A stretch of DNA of 36,676 bases from Candidatus Sericytochromatia bacterium (GTDB lineage Bacteria; Cyanobacteriota; Sericytochromatia; UBA7694): assembly GCA_018780035.1 (NCBI GenBank), contig JADMKE010000038.1, positions 1 to 36,676 on the forward strand. Direction: 5' to 3'. The position numbers and the translations under genes are program-made. The notes beneath the pieces are model-generated. The model was not told the DNA's origin. It saw only the letters and a list, made by a program, of their open reading frames with translations, and searched no databases. Shown here piece after piece: positions 23,993 through 31,720 of the stretch (positions within the stretch are counted from its first letter, which is position 1; the number at the start of each line of letters is the position of its first letter).

Positions 23993-24862
23993 ATGCCCAA
24001 GACCTATGTAACAGCCATCCCCATCTTGCCCGAAAAAGTTGAACAATGGAAAGCTTTCGCCCAGGCCCTCAAAACAGATAAACAGCGAGAATACGAACTT
24101 GCCCACCAGAAAGCCGGTGTGCGCAGCGAAAAAATCTGGCATCAGCCCACCCCCCACGGCGATTTGATGCTGCAAGTCGTGGAATTGGAAGGCTCCTACC
24201 CTGATTTTATGCACTCACTCACCCATCCCAGCGACGAATTTGGCCAGTGGTTTCTGGCTCAGGTGCAAGAAATCCACGGCGTCACAGTCGAAGAAATGGA
24301 AGCCATGACCCCCAATGAGCAGATCCTGGCTTGGACCTGCCCAACCGTGTTAGAAAAAGCCGGAGAGACAGCTATGGGTATCGGTCAAAACCTGGCCCAC
24401 ACCGCCCAGGGCATTTTAGGCAAAGCCAGTGAAACCGCTGAAGAAGTGGGCAAAAAAGTCAGCGAAAACGCGGGTTCGTTTGCGGGAAAAGCCCAGCAAC
24501 AGGCCCAAGAAGCGGCTCACCAGTTTCAGGAAAAGGCCCAGGAAGCCACCCATCAATTGCAAGAAAAAGCCCAAGAAGCCGCTCACAAAGTGCAGCAACA
24601 GGCCGACGAAGTGCGCAAACAGGTTGAGGTCAAAGCCACCGAATTGCTCAACCAAGCGGGCGACAATGTGGCCGAAGCCGCACAACAGATGCAGGTCAAA
24701 GCCGCTGAAGCACTCGAAAATGCTGCCGAAGTGGGCCAGGCCGTGGCTGAAAAAGCCTCAGGGCTTTTGAATCAGGCTTTGGGCGGCATCTTTGGCAAAA
24801 AAGAGGAAAAGCCCGAAGAGACCAAAACAGAAGTCGCCAAAACAGAAGAGCCCAAAGTTTAA
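23993..24862 (+). CDS. Possible ABM/DUF6176-like domain fused to LEA/apolipoprotein-like helical repeats
   Basis: A 289-residue protein in two parts. Residues 1 to about 100 (TYVTAIPILPEKVEQWKAFAQAL...GDLMLQVVELEG...) look like a small ferredoxin-like alpha-beta domain of the antibiotic-monooxygenase/DUF6176 sort; this match is tentative. Residues about 120-280 are an Ala/Gln/Glu/Lys-rich amphipathic helix. Within it are four clean 11-residue repeats (168-211), as in LEA group 3 or apolipoprotein proteins, and weaker ones on both sides. No signal peptide. The tail is highly charged. The ATG at 23993 has AAAGGA 8 bases upstream. A stress-protection or membrane/lipid-surface role is inference. 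Confidence 0.65.
   Translation: MPKTYVTAIPILPEKVEQWKAFAQALKTDKQREYELAHQKAGVRSEKIWHQPTPHGDLMLQVVELEGSYPDFMHSLTHPSDEFGQWFLAQVQEIHGVTVEEMEAMTPNEQILAWTCPTVLEKAGETAMGIGQNLAHTAQGILGKASETAEEVGKKVSENAGSFAGKAQQQAQEAAHQFQEKAQEATHQLQEKAQEAAHKVQQQADEVRKQVEVKATELLNQAGDNVAEAAQQMQVKAAEALENAAEVGQAVAEKASGLLNQALGGIFGKKEEKPEETKTEVAKTEEPKV
24494..24625 (+). repeat. Four tandem 33-bp units encoding an 11-residue helical repeat
   Basis: Units at 24494-24526, 24527-24559, 24560-24592 and 24593-24625 encode QQQAQEAAHQF, QEKAQEATHQL, QEKAQEAAHKV and QQQADEVRKQV. The DNA has diverged at third positions, so the array is old and held by selection on protein. Confidence 0.85.
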
Positions 24863-25680
24863 GACTTCACGCTGCCGGCCATCAGGCCACGGATAAAGTA
24901 TTTTTGTCCGAGTAAAAAGACGGCCAGAGCCGGCAGCACACTGATCACCCCTGCGGCCATCAATTGGCCCCAGTCGGTGGTCTCGCGAAAACTGCCTTTA
25001 AAGGCCGCCAGCCCCACGGGCAAGGTGCGCATATGCTCGCTGTTGGTCACGATCAGCGGCCAGAGAAAGCTGTTCCAGGTCGCGATAAAGGTAAAGATGC
25101 CCAAAGTGGCCAAAGCGGGCAAGGCCGTGGGCAGGGCGATTTTCCAATAAATCTGCCAAATATTGCAGCCATCGAGCGTGGCGGCTTGCTCCAATTCTTC
25201 GGGAAAGCCCAAAAACCACTGGCGCAAGAGAAAAATCCCAAAGGCCCCAAACAGGCCGGGCACCACCAAAGCGGCATAGCTGTCGATCCAGCCCAATTTG
25301 CTCATTAACATAAACAGCGGCACCACATTGACCTGCGGTGGGATCATCATCGTGGCCAAGAACAGAAAAAACAGACCATCTTTAAAGGGAAAACGCAGCC
25401 GCGCAAAAGCATAAGCCGCCATCGAAGCGGTTACCATTTGTCCGGCCGTGGTCAAACAGGCCACCAACAAACTGTTCAGAAAAAAGCGACCCAGGGGCAC
25501 GGTCTGCATGGCCCGGCTGTAATTTTCGGGCGCCAACGGGCTGGGCAACAGACGTGGCGGCAGGCTGAACATCTGCTCGGGGGTCATCAAAGACGTCGCC
25601 AGCATCCAGACAAAAGGCACCAGCATGGAAATGGAGCCCAGTGCCAAAAAGAGATAAGCTAAGATTCGAGGGCCACCCAT
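24859..25680 (-). CDS. Carbohydrate ABC transporter permease, MalG/UgpE type
   Basis: A 273-residue membrane protein with six helices and the EAA loop (EELEQAATLDGCNIWQIYWKIALP) that docks onto the ATPase. It is one of the two permeases of a CUT1-type sugar importer. The ATG at 25680 is preferred to one 18 bases upstream because AAGGA lies 5 bases before it. It overlaps the partner permease by 22 bases. The stop TAA shares the palindrome TTAA (24859-24862) with the stop of the convergent gene. No binding protein or ATPase is adjacent. Confidence 0.9.
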   Translation of the reverse strand: MGGPRILAYLFLALGSISMLVPFVWMLATSLMTPEQMFSLPPRLLPSPLAPENYSRAMQTVPLGRFFLNSLLVACLTTAGQMVTASMAAYAFARLRFPFKDGLFFLFLATMMIPPQVNVVPLFMLMSKLGWIDSYAALVVPGLFGAFGIFLLRQWFLGFPEELEQAATLDGCNIWQIYWKIALPTALPALATLGIFTFIATWNSFLWPLIVTNSEHMRTLPVGLAAFKGSFRETTDWGQLMAAGVISVLPALAVFLLGQKYFIRGLMAGSVKS

Positions 25681-26534
25681 TTTTTCCTTAAACTCCATTG
25701 AATCAACGTCAGGGTTAAAATAATTGCGAAGAGCACGTAGGCCATAGCCGAAGCCCGGCCCACCTGGAAGAATTCAAAGGCATTTTGGTAGAGCCAATAC
25801 ACCGCCACATTGGTGCTGTTCTCAGGTCCGCCTTGGGTCATCATATACACCGAGTCAAAGATCTGGAAGGCCGTAATCGTGGACATGGTCGTGACAAAGA
25901 AAAGTGTGGGGCTGACCATCGGCAAAGTCACATTGAGAAATTGCTGCCAGGGGTTGGCGCCATCAAGGGAAGCGGCTTCGTAGAGTTCATCGGGGATATT
26001 TTGCAAACCCGCCAGAAAAATCACCATGCTATAGCCGACATTTTTCCAGATGCCCATCACAATCAGGGCGGGCAAAGCCCAATCAGTGGTAAAAAGCCAG
26101 GCAATCGGCTTAATCCCAATGGCCCCCAAAGCGGCATTGAGCAAGCCATATTGGGGATCATAGATCCAGTTCCAGACCAGGGCAATCGCAATCATCGACG
26201 TCACCACCGGCAGAAAAAAGACCGTTCTAAAAATTTTCACAACCCAGCCCTGTTGATTGAGCGCAATCGCCAAGGCCAAAGCGATGGGAACTTCAAAGAG
26301 CACCACCGAGAAGGCATAGACAAAGGTATTGCCCAACACCTTCCAGAACAAAGGCTCAGACATCAAAGCAGCATAATTGGCCAAACCCACCCATTTGGGC
26401 GGACTGAGCAAATTCCACTGGGCAAAACTGAGGCCAAACGAAGCCAGCACAGGAATCAGGGTAAAAATCCCCACCCCCAGCAGGCTGGGCAAAAGCATCA
26501 ACAGGGCCCACCCCAGTTCAGAACGCTGTTTCAA
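25659..26534 (-). CDS. Sugar ABC transporter permease, MalF/UgpA type
   Basis: A 291-residue membrane protein with six helices and the EAA loop (DELYEAASLDGANPWQQFLNVTLP); it also has WNLLSPPKWVGLANYAAL, typical of the MalF/UgpA/LacF group. It forms a heterodimer with the permease encoded downstream. The likely start is TTG, about 10 bases after GGGGG; no ATG is in frame nearby. An extended -10 promoter lies 36 bases upstream. The solute-binding protein and ATPase must be encoded elsewhere, which is common where one MsiK-like ATPase serves several importers. Confidence 0.88.
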   Translation of the reverse strand: MKQRSELGWALLMLLPSLLGVGIFTLIPVLASFGLSFAQWNLLSPPKWVGLANYAALMSEPLFWKVLGNTFVYAFSVVLFEVPIALALAIALNQQGWVVKIFRTVFFLPVVTSMIAIALVWNWIYDPQYGLLNAALGAIGIKPIAWLFTTDWALPALIVMGIWKNVGYSMVIFLAGLQNIPDELYEAASLDGANPWQQFLNVTLPMVSPTLFFVTTMSTITAFQIFDSVYMMTQGGPENSTNVAVYWLYQNAFEFFQVGRASAMAYVLFAIILTLTLIQWSLRKKWVALES

Positions 26535-26569
26535 GCTAGCAATGCCCCCATAACCTTTGAGAATGCTGA

Positions 26570-26593
26570 ATTATAACACAGGGGCAAGCCCTG
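26570..26593 (-). promoter_or_regulatory. Permease operon promoter with a possible operator
   Basis: On the - strand TGTTATAAT is an extended, consensus -10 (TATAAT, 26575-26570). Immediately upstream the palindrome CAGGGGCAAGCCCTG (26579-26593; arms CAGGG / CCCTG) lies in the spacer region, where a repressor would block polymerase. No good -35 is seen, as is usual for extended -10 promoters. Confidence 0.5.
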
Positions 26594-26619
26594 CCTGACA
26601 GCGGGCCGATCGTCTGGTA

Positions 26620-27552
26620 TTAAGCTGGCTTCTGGCCCGAACTGGAGACCCGGCCCTGAAACTCATTTAGGGTCTGGTTTAGATTGTCCAAAAGCCAGTC
26701 TTGCATGTCTTCAAATTCTCGGCTGTCTTTGGCTGTGATCAGCGGCGTCAGATTTACCGCAGGGCCAGATTTGAGCTTCATTTGCAGGCGAATATAATCT
26801 GTGTTTTCCCCTTCTTGTTCAATCACAGTAAAGCCTGTCACGGCGCCCACCGCATGTTTTTGCGTCAACGACCAGCCCAAAGCGGTATTGCGAATCACCA
26901 CCACCTGGCGGGTCTCGCCATCGAGCACCAGCCAATAACAATTAAAGGGCTTGCCCGTCAATTTCAAAAACAGGCCCATACCCAGATAAAAGAGCATAAG
27001 GTAAAGCGGCAGATACATGATCCAAAAGAAAAGGGTATCAAAATACCTGACTTTGACCAATTCCTCTTGGGGCGATCTGAGAAAAACCTGAATGTCTTCA
27101 GCCGCGTTTTCAGCGGTCTCTTCAAACATCGCGGTCATGATATTCCAATCGCCGCGCTTGTGTTGCAAAACCAATTGATACGAATCAGATTCATCGCCGA
27201 CAATTTCATGAACCTGGGGGGCCACAATCTCACTGAGCGGCAATTCCTGTCGGCCACTGAAAAAGACCAGAAAAGGATGTAAATAGATCTTTTCGAGTTG
27301 GCAATTGCCAACATTCGGGGCCGTGCGCACACATTTCAGGCGGGTCAAACCGGGATTGCCAAATAAAAGCGGAAACAGGGCCACCACTCCCCAGCCGATC
27401 AGACAAAAAATCAGGAATTTGATCAACTTTGAGTTGCGGTACTCCAAAAGTCCTTTTTTCGGCGTCCGTTTCCAAAAGAAGCCAATACTCTCCGCCGCTT
27501 GATTCAATTGGTGGCTTTGGTTAACCGGACCTGCGGAGTTCAAGCAGCACAC
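26620..27552 (-). CDS. Membrane protein of unknown function (paralogue A)
   Basis: Up to 310 residues, with two predicted membrane segments (KFLIFCLIGWGVVALFPLLF and FFWIMYLPLYLMLFYLGMGLFL). Between them is a loop containing LKCVRT..NVGNCQLEKIYLHPFLVFF. A cytoplasmic-looking C-terminal domain follows (NCYWLVLDGETRQVVVIRNTALGWSLTQK). It is a clear paralogue of the product of 27835-28725: same cysteine pair, 'YLHPFL.F', 'W.LVLDG' and 'GW.LTQ' blocks in the same order. I do not know the family. The start is uncertain; the longest frame begins at GTG 27552 and overlaps the Kazal gene, and TTG codons follow. Confidence 0.65.
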   Translation of the reverse strand: MCCLNSAGPVNQSHQLNQAAESIGFFWKRTPKKGLLEYRNSKLIKFLIFCLIGWGVVALFPLLFGNPGLTRLKCVRTAPNVGNCQLEKIYLHPFLVFFSGRQELPLSEIVAPQVHEIVGDESDSYQLVLQHKRGDWNIMTAMFEETAENAAEDIQVFLRSPQEELVKVRYFDTLFFWIMYLPLYLMLFYLGMGLFLKLTGKPFNCYWLVLDGETRQVVVIRNTALGWSLTQKHAVGAVTGFTVIEQEGENTDYIRLQMKLKSGPAVNLTPLITAKDSREFEDMQDWLLDNLNQTLNEFQGRVSSSGQKPA

Positions 27553-27749
27553 TCGCCATCGGTGGTGCGGGTAATGCCTTTTTTACGGGCTTCACAGGAA
27601 TTGTTATAGGTTTTGCCATCAGAGCCACACACCGGCTGAAAAATACCCGGACAGGCCGTTTCCGTCGGCAGCAAACTCTTGCGAACACAGCCCAGCAACA
27701 GGGTGCCAGTGCAGATCAAAAAAATCACCATTGAGCGCCAAACCAACAT
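27540..27749 (-). CDS. Small Kazal-domain lipoprotein
   Basis: A 69-residue protein. The lipobox LLLGC (Cys21) follows a hydrophobic leader, so the mature protein is about 49 residues anchored to the envelope. The mature part is a compact Kazal-type serine protease inhibitor domain: C33, PVCGSDGKTYNNSCEA (Cys41, Cys52) and a final Cys67. Only four cysteines are present rather than six, as in many short bacterial Kazal proteins. A GGGAG site lies 7 bases before the ATG. It sits between two paralogous membrane-protein genes on the same strand. Confidence 0.88.
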   Translation of the reverse strand: MLVWRSMVIFLICTGTLLLGCVRKSLLPTETACPGIFQPVCGSDGKTYNNSCEARKKGITRTTDGECAA

Positions 27750-27834
27750 GCGAGAACTCCCTTCAAATGACCTGCTCTGATCTTGCCAGATTCAGCTATC
27801 AGGGGCAAGTGTCGCAGACACGAAGCCAACCACT

Positions 27835-28725
27835 TCAAGCCAAATTTTGAAATACTTTCAGGCTTTGATTCAATTTTTGAATGATCCACTGCTGCCGCAC
27901 CCCAAGAACATCTTGTTCTGGATCTTTCAGAGGGAGAGTCAAATGCTGAGAATCCCCTTTTTTGAAATGGATTTTCAAAAACACGGGAGTTCCTTTCTCT
28001 GAGGCCGCTTGCGCAAAGTCAAAATGACTCACCTCTTGCAGGCGCCGTTGCTGAGTGAGGGGCCACCCCCAAACCGTGTGCCGCAGAAAGATTTTTTGAC
28101 CTGCCCCATCGAGAATCAGCCAACAAGCACCCCAGGGCAAACCCAATGATTGCAAGAGAAAAAGCCCTAGACAGCCTCCCAGCAGCAGGTAAAAAGGCAG
28201 ATACAAAATGACAAAAGCGGGGGTATCAAAATGCTGGAGGTCAAGCTGTGTTTGCTCAGGTGAAGACAAGAACTGCTGAATCAACTGCATGTCTTCTCTG
28301 ACCTCCGTTTCTGAGGCTGCCCAGATAGACCATGTTTCACGGTTGACATGCAGATTTAAACGCAGAGGACGCCCCCGTCCGCCCACTTCTTCCGTACTCA
28401 GTTCTGGGCGTTTGTTTAAATCCACTTGCTGAGAACTGTTCAAAAAAAACAGAAAGGGATGCAGATATTGCCGTTGCAGCCAACAGCTACCCTGTTCTCC
28501 ACTCCTGCGCTCACAGTGCAATTGCATGGCTCCTGGATTCGGAGCTATCAAAGAGGCAAAAATCAAAAGCACACCGATAAAAAGCAGCAGAATACAGAAA
28601 GTCCAGGCATACTCGTGCGGCCGATAAAGCAACTCCAGTCGATTCCGACTTTCTTTCCAAAAATAACCAGCCAACTCAGCCTGAAGCTGTATTTCACGCT
28701 CTGAAAGATCCTTTTGAGACGACAT
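27835..28725 (-). CDS. Membrane protein of unknown function (paralogue B)
   Basis: A 296-residue protein with two membrane segments (about 39-61, WTFCILLLFIGVLLIFASLI, and a second in the middle, FVILYLPFYLLLGGCLGLFLL). It shares with paralogue A the N-terminal 'ELAGYFWKE' block, the loop Cys...Cys followed by 'YLHPFLFF', the 'CWLILDGAGQKIFLRHTVWGWPLTQ' block and a C-terminal amphipathic helix. The ATG has GGGGGAGG and a closer AGGA upstream. Divergent from kup. Confidence 0.72.
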   Translation of the reverse strand: MSSQKDLSEREIQLQAELAGYFWKESRNRLELLYRPHEYAWTFCILLLFIGVLLIFASLIAPNPGAMQLHCERRSGEQGSCWLQRQYLHPFLFFLNSSQQVDLNKRPELSTEEVGGRGRPLRLNLHVNRETWSIWAASETEVREDMQLIQQFLSSPEQTQLDLQHFDTPAFVILYLPFYLLLGGCLGLFLLQSLGLPWGACWLILDGAGQKIFLRHTVWGWPLTQQRRLQEVSHFDFAQAASEKGTPVFLKIHFKKGDSQHLTLPLKDPEQDVLGVRQQWIIQKLNQSLKVFQNLA

Positions 28726-28794
28726 TTCCTGAATTCCTCCCCCTTTAGCATAAACATTATTGGCAGAAAAACAATCTCCAAATAAACAAAGACC

Positions 28795-28823
28795 TTGTTT
28801 TGTCAGGTTCTCCAGAGTAAAAT
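28795..28823 (+). promoter_or_regulatory. Promoter of kup
   Basis: TTGTTT (28795-28800), a 17-base spacer and TAAAAT (28818-28823). Transcription would start about 16 bases before the ATG at 28846, keeping the AGGGGA site. Confidence 0.65.
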
Positions 28824-28845
28824 GGCCATTTATAGGGGATCATCA

Positions 28846-30870
28846 ATGACCGAGCCGCTCTCTCCAACGCAGACCTTACGTGATCAACATGTTCACGAGC
28901 CCCATCATCCCAAAGCCTCTCTTGCAACGCTGGCCCTGGGTGCCATTGGTGTTGTCTATGGAGATATCGGAACAAGCCCACTGTACACCCTCAAAGAGTG
29001 TTTTCATGGTCACCACGCCATCGCCTTTAATGCAGACAATGTGCTGGGGGTGCTCTCGCTGATCTTCTGGTCGCTGACCCTGGTCGTGACCCTCAAATAC
29101 CTGACCTTCGTGATGCGTGCCGACAACAATGGCGAAGGGGGCATGTTTGCTCTGCTGGCCCTCTTGCAAGAAAAAGCAGGTGAAGGCATGTCGGCCAAAG
29201 CCAAGGGCATGGTGGTGCTGGCGGCCTTAACCGGGGCCTCGCTGCTCTATGGTGATGGGGTCATTACCCCCGCCATTTCGGTTCTGTCTGCTGTTGAGGG
29301 CTTGGAAGTGGCCACAGCTGCCGCCAAACCGTTTACCGTACCGCTGACCTGCGGCATTTTGCTGGGCCTGTTTATGATTCAAAAAAAAGGCACGGGCTCA
29401 ATCGGGCGTGTGTTTGGCCCAATCATGATCTGCTGGTTCACCCTGCTGGCAGTAATGGGGCTGGTGCATATTTTTAAAAATCCCGAGGTGCTCAAAGCCG
29501 TCTGGCCAGGTTATGCCTTTAATTTTTTCCAGGTCAACAAAATAACGGGTTTCTTGGTGCTGGGTTCGGTTGTGCTCTGTATTACCGGGGGAGAAGCACT
29601 TTACGCAGATATGGGGCATTTTGGCCGTGGCGCCATTCGCATATCCTGGTTCTGTTTTGTCTTTCCGGCCCTGATTCTGAATTATTTTGGCCAGGGTGCC
29701 CTCTTGCTCAGCCACGAGGCCAAAAACCCCTTTTATGAAATGGTGCCTTCGTATTTGGTGATCCCTCTGGTGATCATGGCAACAGCGGCCACGATCATCG
29801 CCTCTCAAGCGCTGATCTCGGGCGTCTTCTCAGTCACCCGCCAGGCGATTCAAATGGGCTATCTCAACCGTTTGAATATTATCCACACCTCCAGTGAGAC
29901 CGAAGGCCAGATCTACATTCCCTTGGTCAATTACGCGATGATGTTGGCCTGCCTCTTGGTGGTGGTTCTGTTTAAAGAGTCCAGCCATTTGGCCGCCGCT
30001 TATGGCGTGGCTGTCACCACCGACATGGTGCTGACCTCAACCCTGTTTTTGTTTGTGCTGCGCTATTGCTGGAGCTGGAGCTGGCTCAAGGCCCTGCCGC
30101 TGGTCATTTTGTTTCTGACCTTTGACCTGGCTTATTTTGGCTCCAATATTATTAAATTCAAAGATGGCGGTTGGTTGCCTGCTCTGGTGGCCAGTTTCAT
30201 GCTGATTCTGTTTTTGACTTGGCGCGATGGCCGCAAAGAGTTGTACAAACGCATCAATGCCTCGACCTTGCCGCTTTATCACGATGCCGAAGGCGATCTC
30301 TCTTTGATTCCCCAACCTGGCACAGGCCGCCTTTATCAGCCCCGTCACCACATGCGTGTGGGACATGTCTCTATCGACTTTCTCACCAGCGAAATGCTCG
30401 AAGACGTGGCGCGCGTACCCGGTACGGCGGTGTTTATGGCGGTCTCTTCGACCCATGTGCCACCCGTGCTGATCCACCACCTCAAACTCAACCACGCTCT
30501 GCACGAGCAGGTGATCCTGCTCTCGGTTAAGTCGCGCAACGTGCCCATTGTGCCCCCAGAGAAAACCCTGGAAGTCAAAGATTTGGGTGAGGGCATTTAC
30601 CAGGTCACGGCTTGGTACGGCTTTATGCAATCGCCAGACATTCCCCTCTTGCTGGAGCACTGCGAAGCCTTCTTAATCGATGTGCGCCCCGAAAACACCA
30701 CCTATTTCCTGGGCCATCAAACCCTGCTCATGGAAAAACACCGCACGGCCATGGCCCGCTGGCGCAAGGCGCTGTTTGCCTTTATGTCGCGCAATGCCTG
30801 GTCTGCTGCCGGTTTCTTTAAATTGCCCACCGAACGCGTGATCGAAGTAGGCATGCATATTGAGATCTAA
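28846..30870 (+). CDS. kup: Kup-family low-affinity potassium transporter
   Basis: A 674-residue protein. The family signature GVVYGDIGTSPLYTLKECF is near residue 36, DNNGEGGMFALLAL follows, and about 12 membrane helices reach residue 450 or so. After them comes a long soluble C-terminal domain. It imports potassium with protons. The length is slightly above the E. coli protein (622). The ATG at 28846 is chosen because it has an AGGGGA site and lies inside the predicted transcript; an upstream in-frame ATG at 28819 overlaps the -10. The gene shares a terminator with the convergent sdh operon. Confidence 0.95.
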   Translation: MTEPLSPTQTLRDQHVHEPHHPKASLATLALGAIGVVYGDIGTSPLYTLKECFHGHHAIAFNADNVLGVLSLIFWSLTLVVTLKYLTFVMRADNNGEGGMFALLALLQEKAGEGMSAKAKGMVVLAALTGASLLYGDGVITPAISVLSAVEGLEVATAAAKPFTVPLTCGILLGLFMIQKKGTGSIGRVFGPIMICWFTLLAVMGLVHIFKNPEVLKAVWPGYAFNFFQVNKITGFLVLGSVVLCITGGEALYADMGHFGRGAIRISWFCFVFPALILNYFGQGALLLSHEAKNPFYEMVPSYLVIPLVIMATAATIIASQALISGVFSVTRQAIQMGYLNRLNIIHTSSETEGQIYIPLVNYAMMLACLLVVVLFKESSHLAAAYGVAVTTDMVLTSTLFLFVLRYCWSWSWLKALPLVILFLTFDLAYFGSNIIKFKDGGWLPALVASFMLILFLTWRDGRKELYKRINASTLPLYHDAEGDLSLIPQPGTGRLYQPRHHMRVGHVSIDFLTSEMLEDVARVPGTAVFMAVSSTHVPPVLIHHLKLNHALHEQVILLSVKSRNVPIVPPEKTLEVKDLGEGIYQVTAWYGFMQSPDIPLLLEHCEAFLIDVRPENTTYFLGHQTLLMEKHRTAMARWRKALFAFMSRNAWSAAGFFKLPTERVIEVGMHIEI

Positions 30871-30888
30871 ACCCATTCCCTGTTCATG

Positions 30889-30919
30889 AAAAAAGGCGCT
30901 CTTGACTAAGAGCGCCTTT
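30889..30919. terminator. Bidirectional terminator between kup and sdhCAB
   Basis: A perfect 12-bp stem with a GACT loop: AAAGGCGCTCTT / AAGAGCGCCTTT. On the - strand the GC-rich stem is followed by six T, giving a strong terminator for sdhCAB. On the + strand only three T follow, so it is weaker for kup. Confidence 0.9.
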
Positions 30920-30935
30920 CAACTGAAAACAGGTC

Positions 30936-31709
30936 TTAAATCGTGGCAGAGCCCGTCTTTAAAGCCGCTTTGAGATATTCACGGCGCATGACCGCGATAT
31001 TGTCAATGGAGATGCCTTTGGGGCAGACCGCTTCACATTCGGCGTGGTTCGAACAATTGCCAAACCCTTCAGCGTCCATCTGCTCAATCATGCGCAAAGC
31101 CCGGCGGGTGGCTTCGGGTTTGCCTTGGGGCAGGTGGGCGTATTGTGAGATTTTGGCTGCCACAAAGAGGGAGGCCGACGCATTGGGACAGGCGGCAACA
31201 CAGGCACCACAGCCAATACAGGCCGCAGCAAAGAAAGATTTATCTGCCTCTTCTTTGCCAATCGGGATGCTATTGGCATCTTGGGCACAGCCGGTGTTCA
31301 CACCGACATAGCCCCCGGCCTGAATGATCCGGTCAAAAGCGCTGCGATCCACAACCAAATCTTTGATCACGGGAAAGGCCTCTGAACGCCAGGGCTCGAT
31401 CGTGATCGTATCGCCATCGCGGAAGGTGCGCATATGCAATTGGCAGGTCGCCGTGCGTCTAACAGGGCCATGGGCCACGCCATCGACCACAACCCCACAG
31501 GTACCACAAATACCTTCACGGCAATCGTAATCGTATTCAACGGGGTCTTCTTTGCCCTCTTTGATCAGCTTTTCGTTGAGCACGTCCAGCATCTCCAAAA
31601 AAGACATGTGGCTGGAGACATTGTCCAGCTCGTAATCACGGAAAGCACCGGGGCTATTGGGCCCTTTTTGTCTCCAGATTTTCAGCTTCATTCGCATATT
31701 ATCGGACAT
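30936..31709 (-). CDS. sdhB: Succinate dehydrogenase iron-sulfur subunit
   Basis: A 257-residue electron-transfer subunit of complex II. Cys63, Cys68, Cys71 (CREGICGTC) and Cys89 hold the [2Fe-2S] cluster. CIGCGACVAACPN holds the [4Fe-4S] cluster, and a third Cys set including CEAVCPKGI completes the [3Fe-4S] site. It passes electrons from SdhA to the membrane subunit. An AAGGAG site lies 7 bases upstream of the ATG. Last gene of the sdhCAB operon, before the terminator. Confidence 0.97.
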   Translation of the reverse strand: MSDNMRMKLKIWRQKGPNSPGAFRDYELDNVSSHMSFLEMLDVLNEKLIKEGKEDPVEYDYDCREGICGTCGVVVDGVAHGPVRRTATCQLHMRTFRDGDTITIEPWRSEAFPVIKDLVVDRSAFDRIIQAGGYVGVNTGCAQDANSIPIGKEEADKSFFAAACIGCGACVAACPNASASLFVAAKISQYAHLPQGKPEATRRALRMIEQMDAEGFGNCSNHAECEAVCPKGISIDNIAVMRREYLKAALKTGSATI

Positions 31710-31720
31710 GGTGCTTCTCC

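Noticed and set aside
24494..24625. The 33-bp tandem units as a CRISPR array or minisatellite
   Set aside because: There are no spacers, the units are in one frame inside a gene, and differences are mostly silent or conservative, as expected for a protein repeat.
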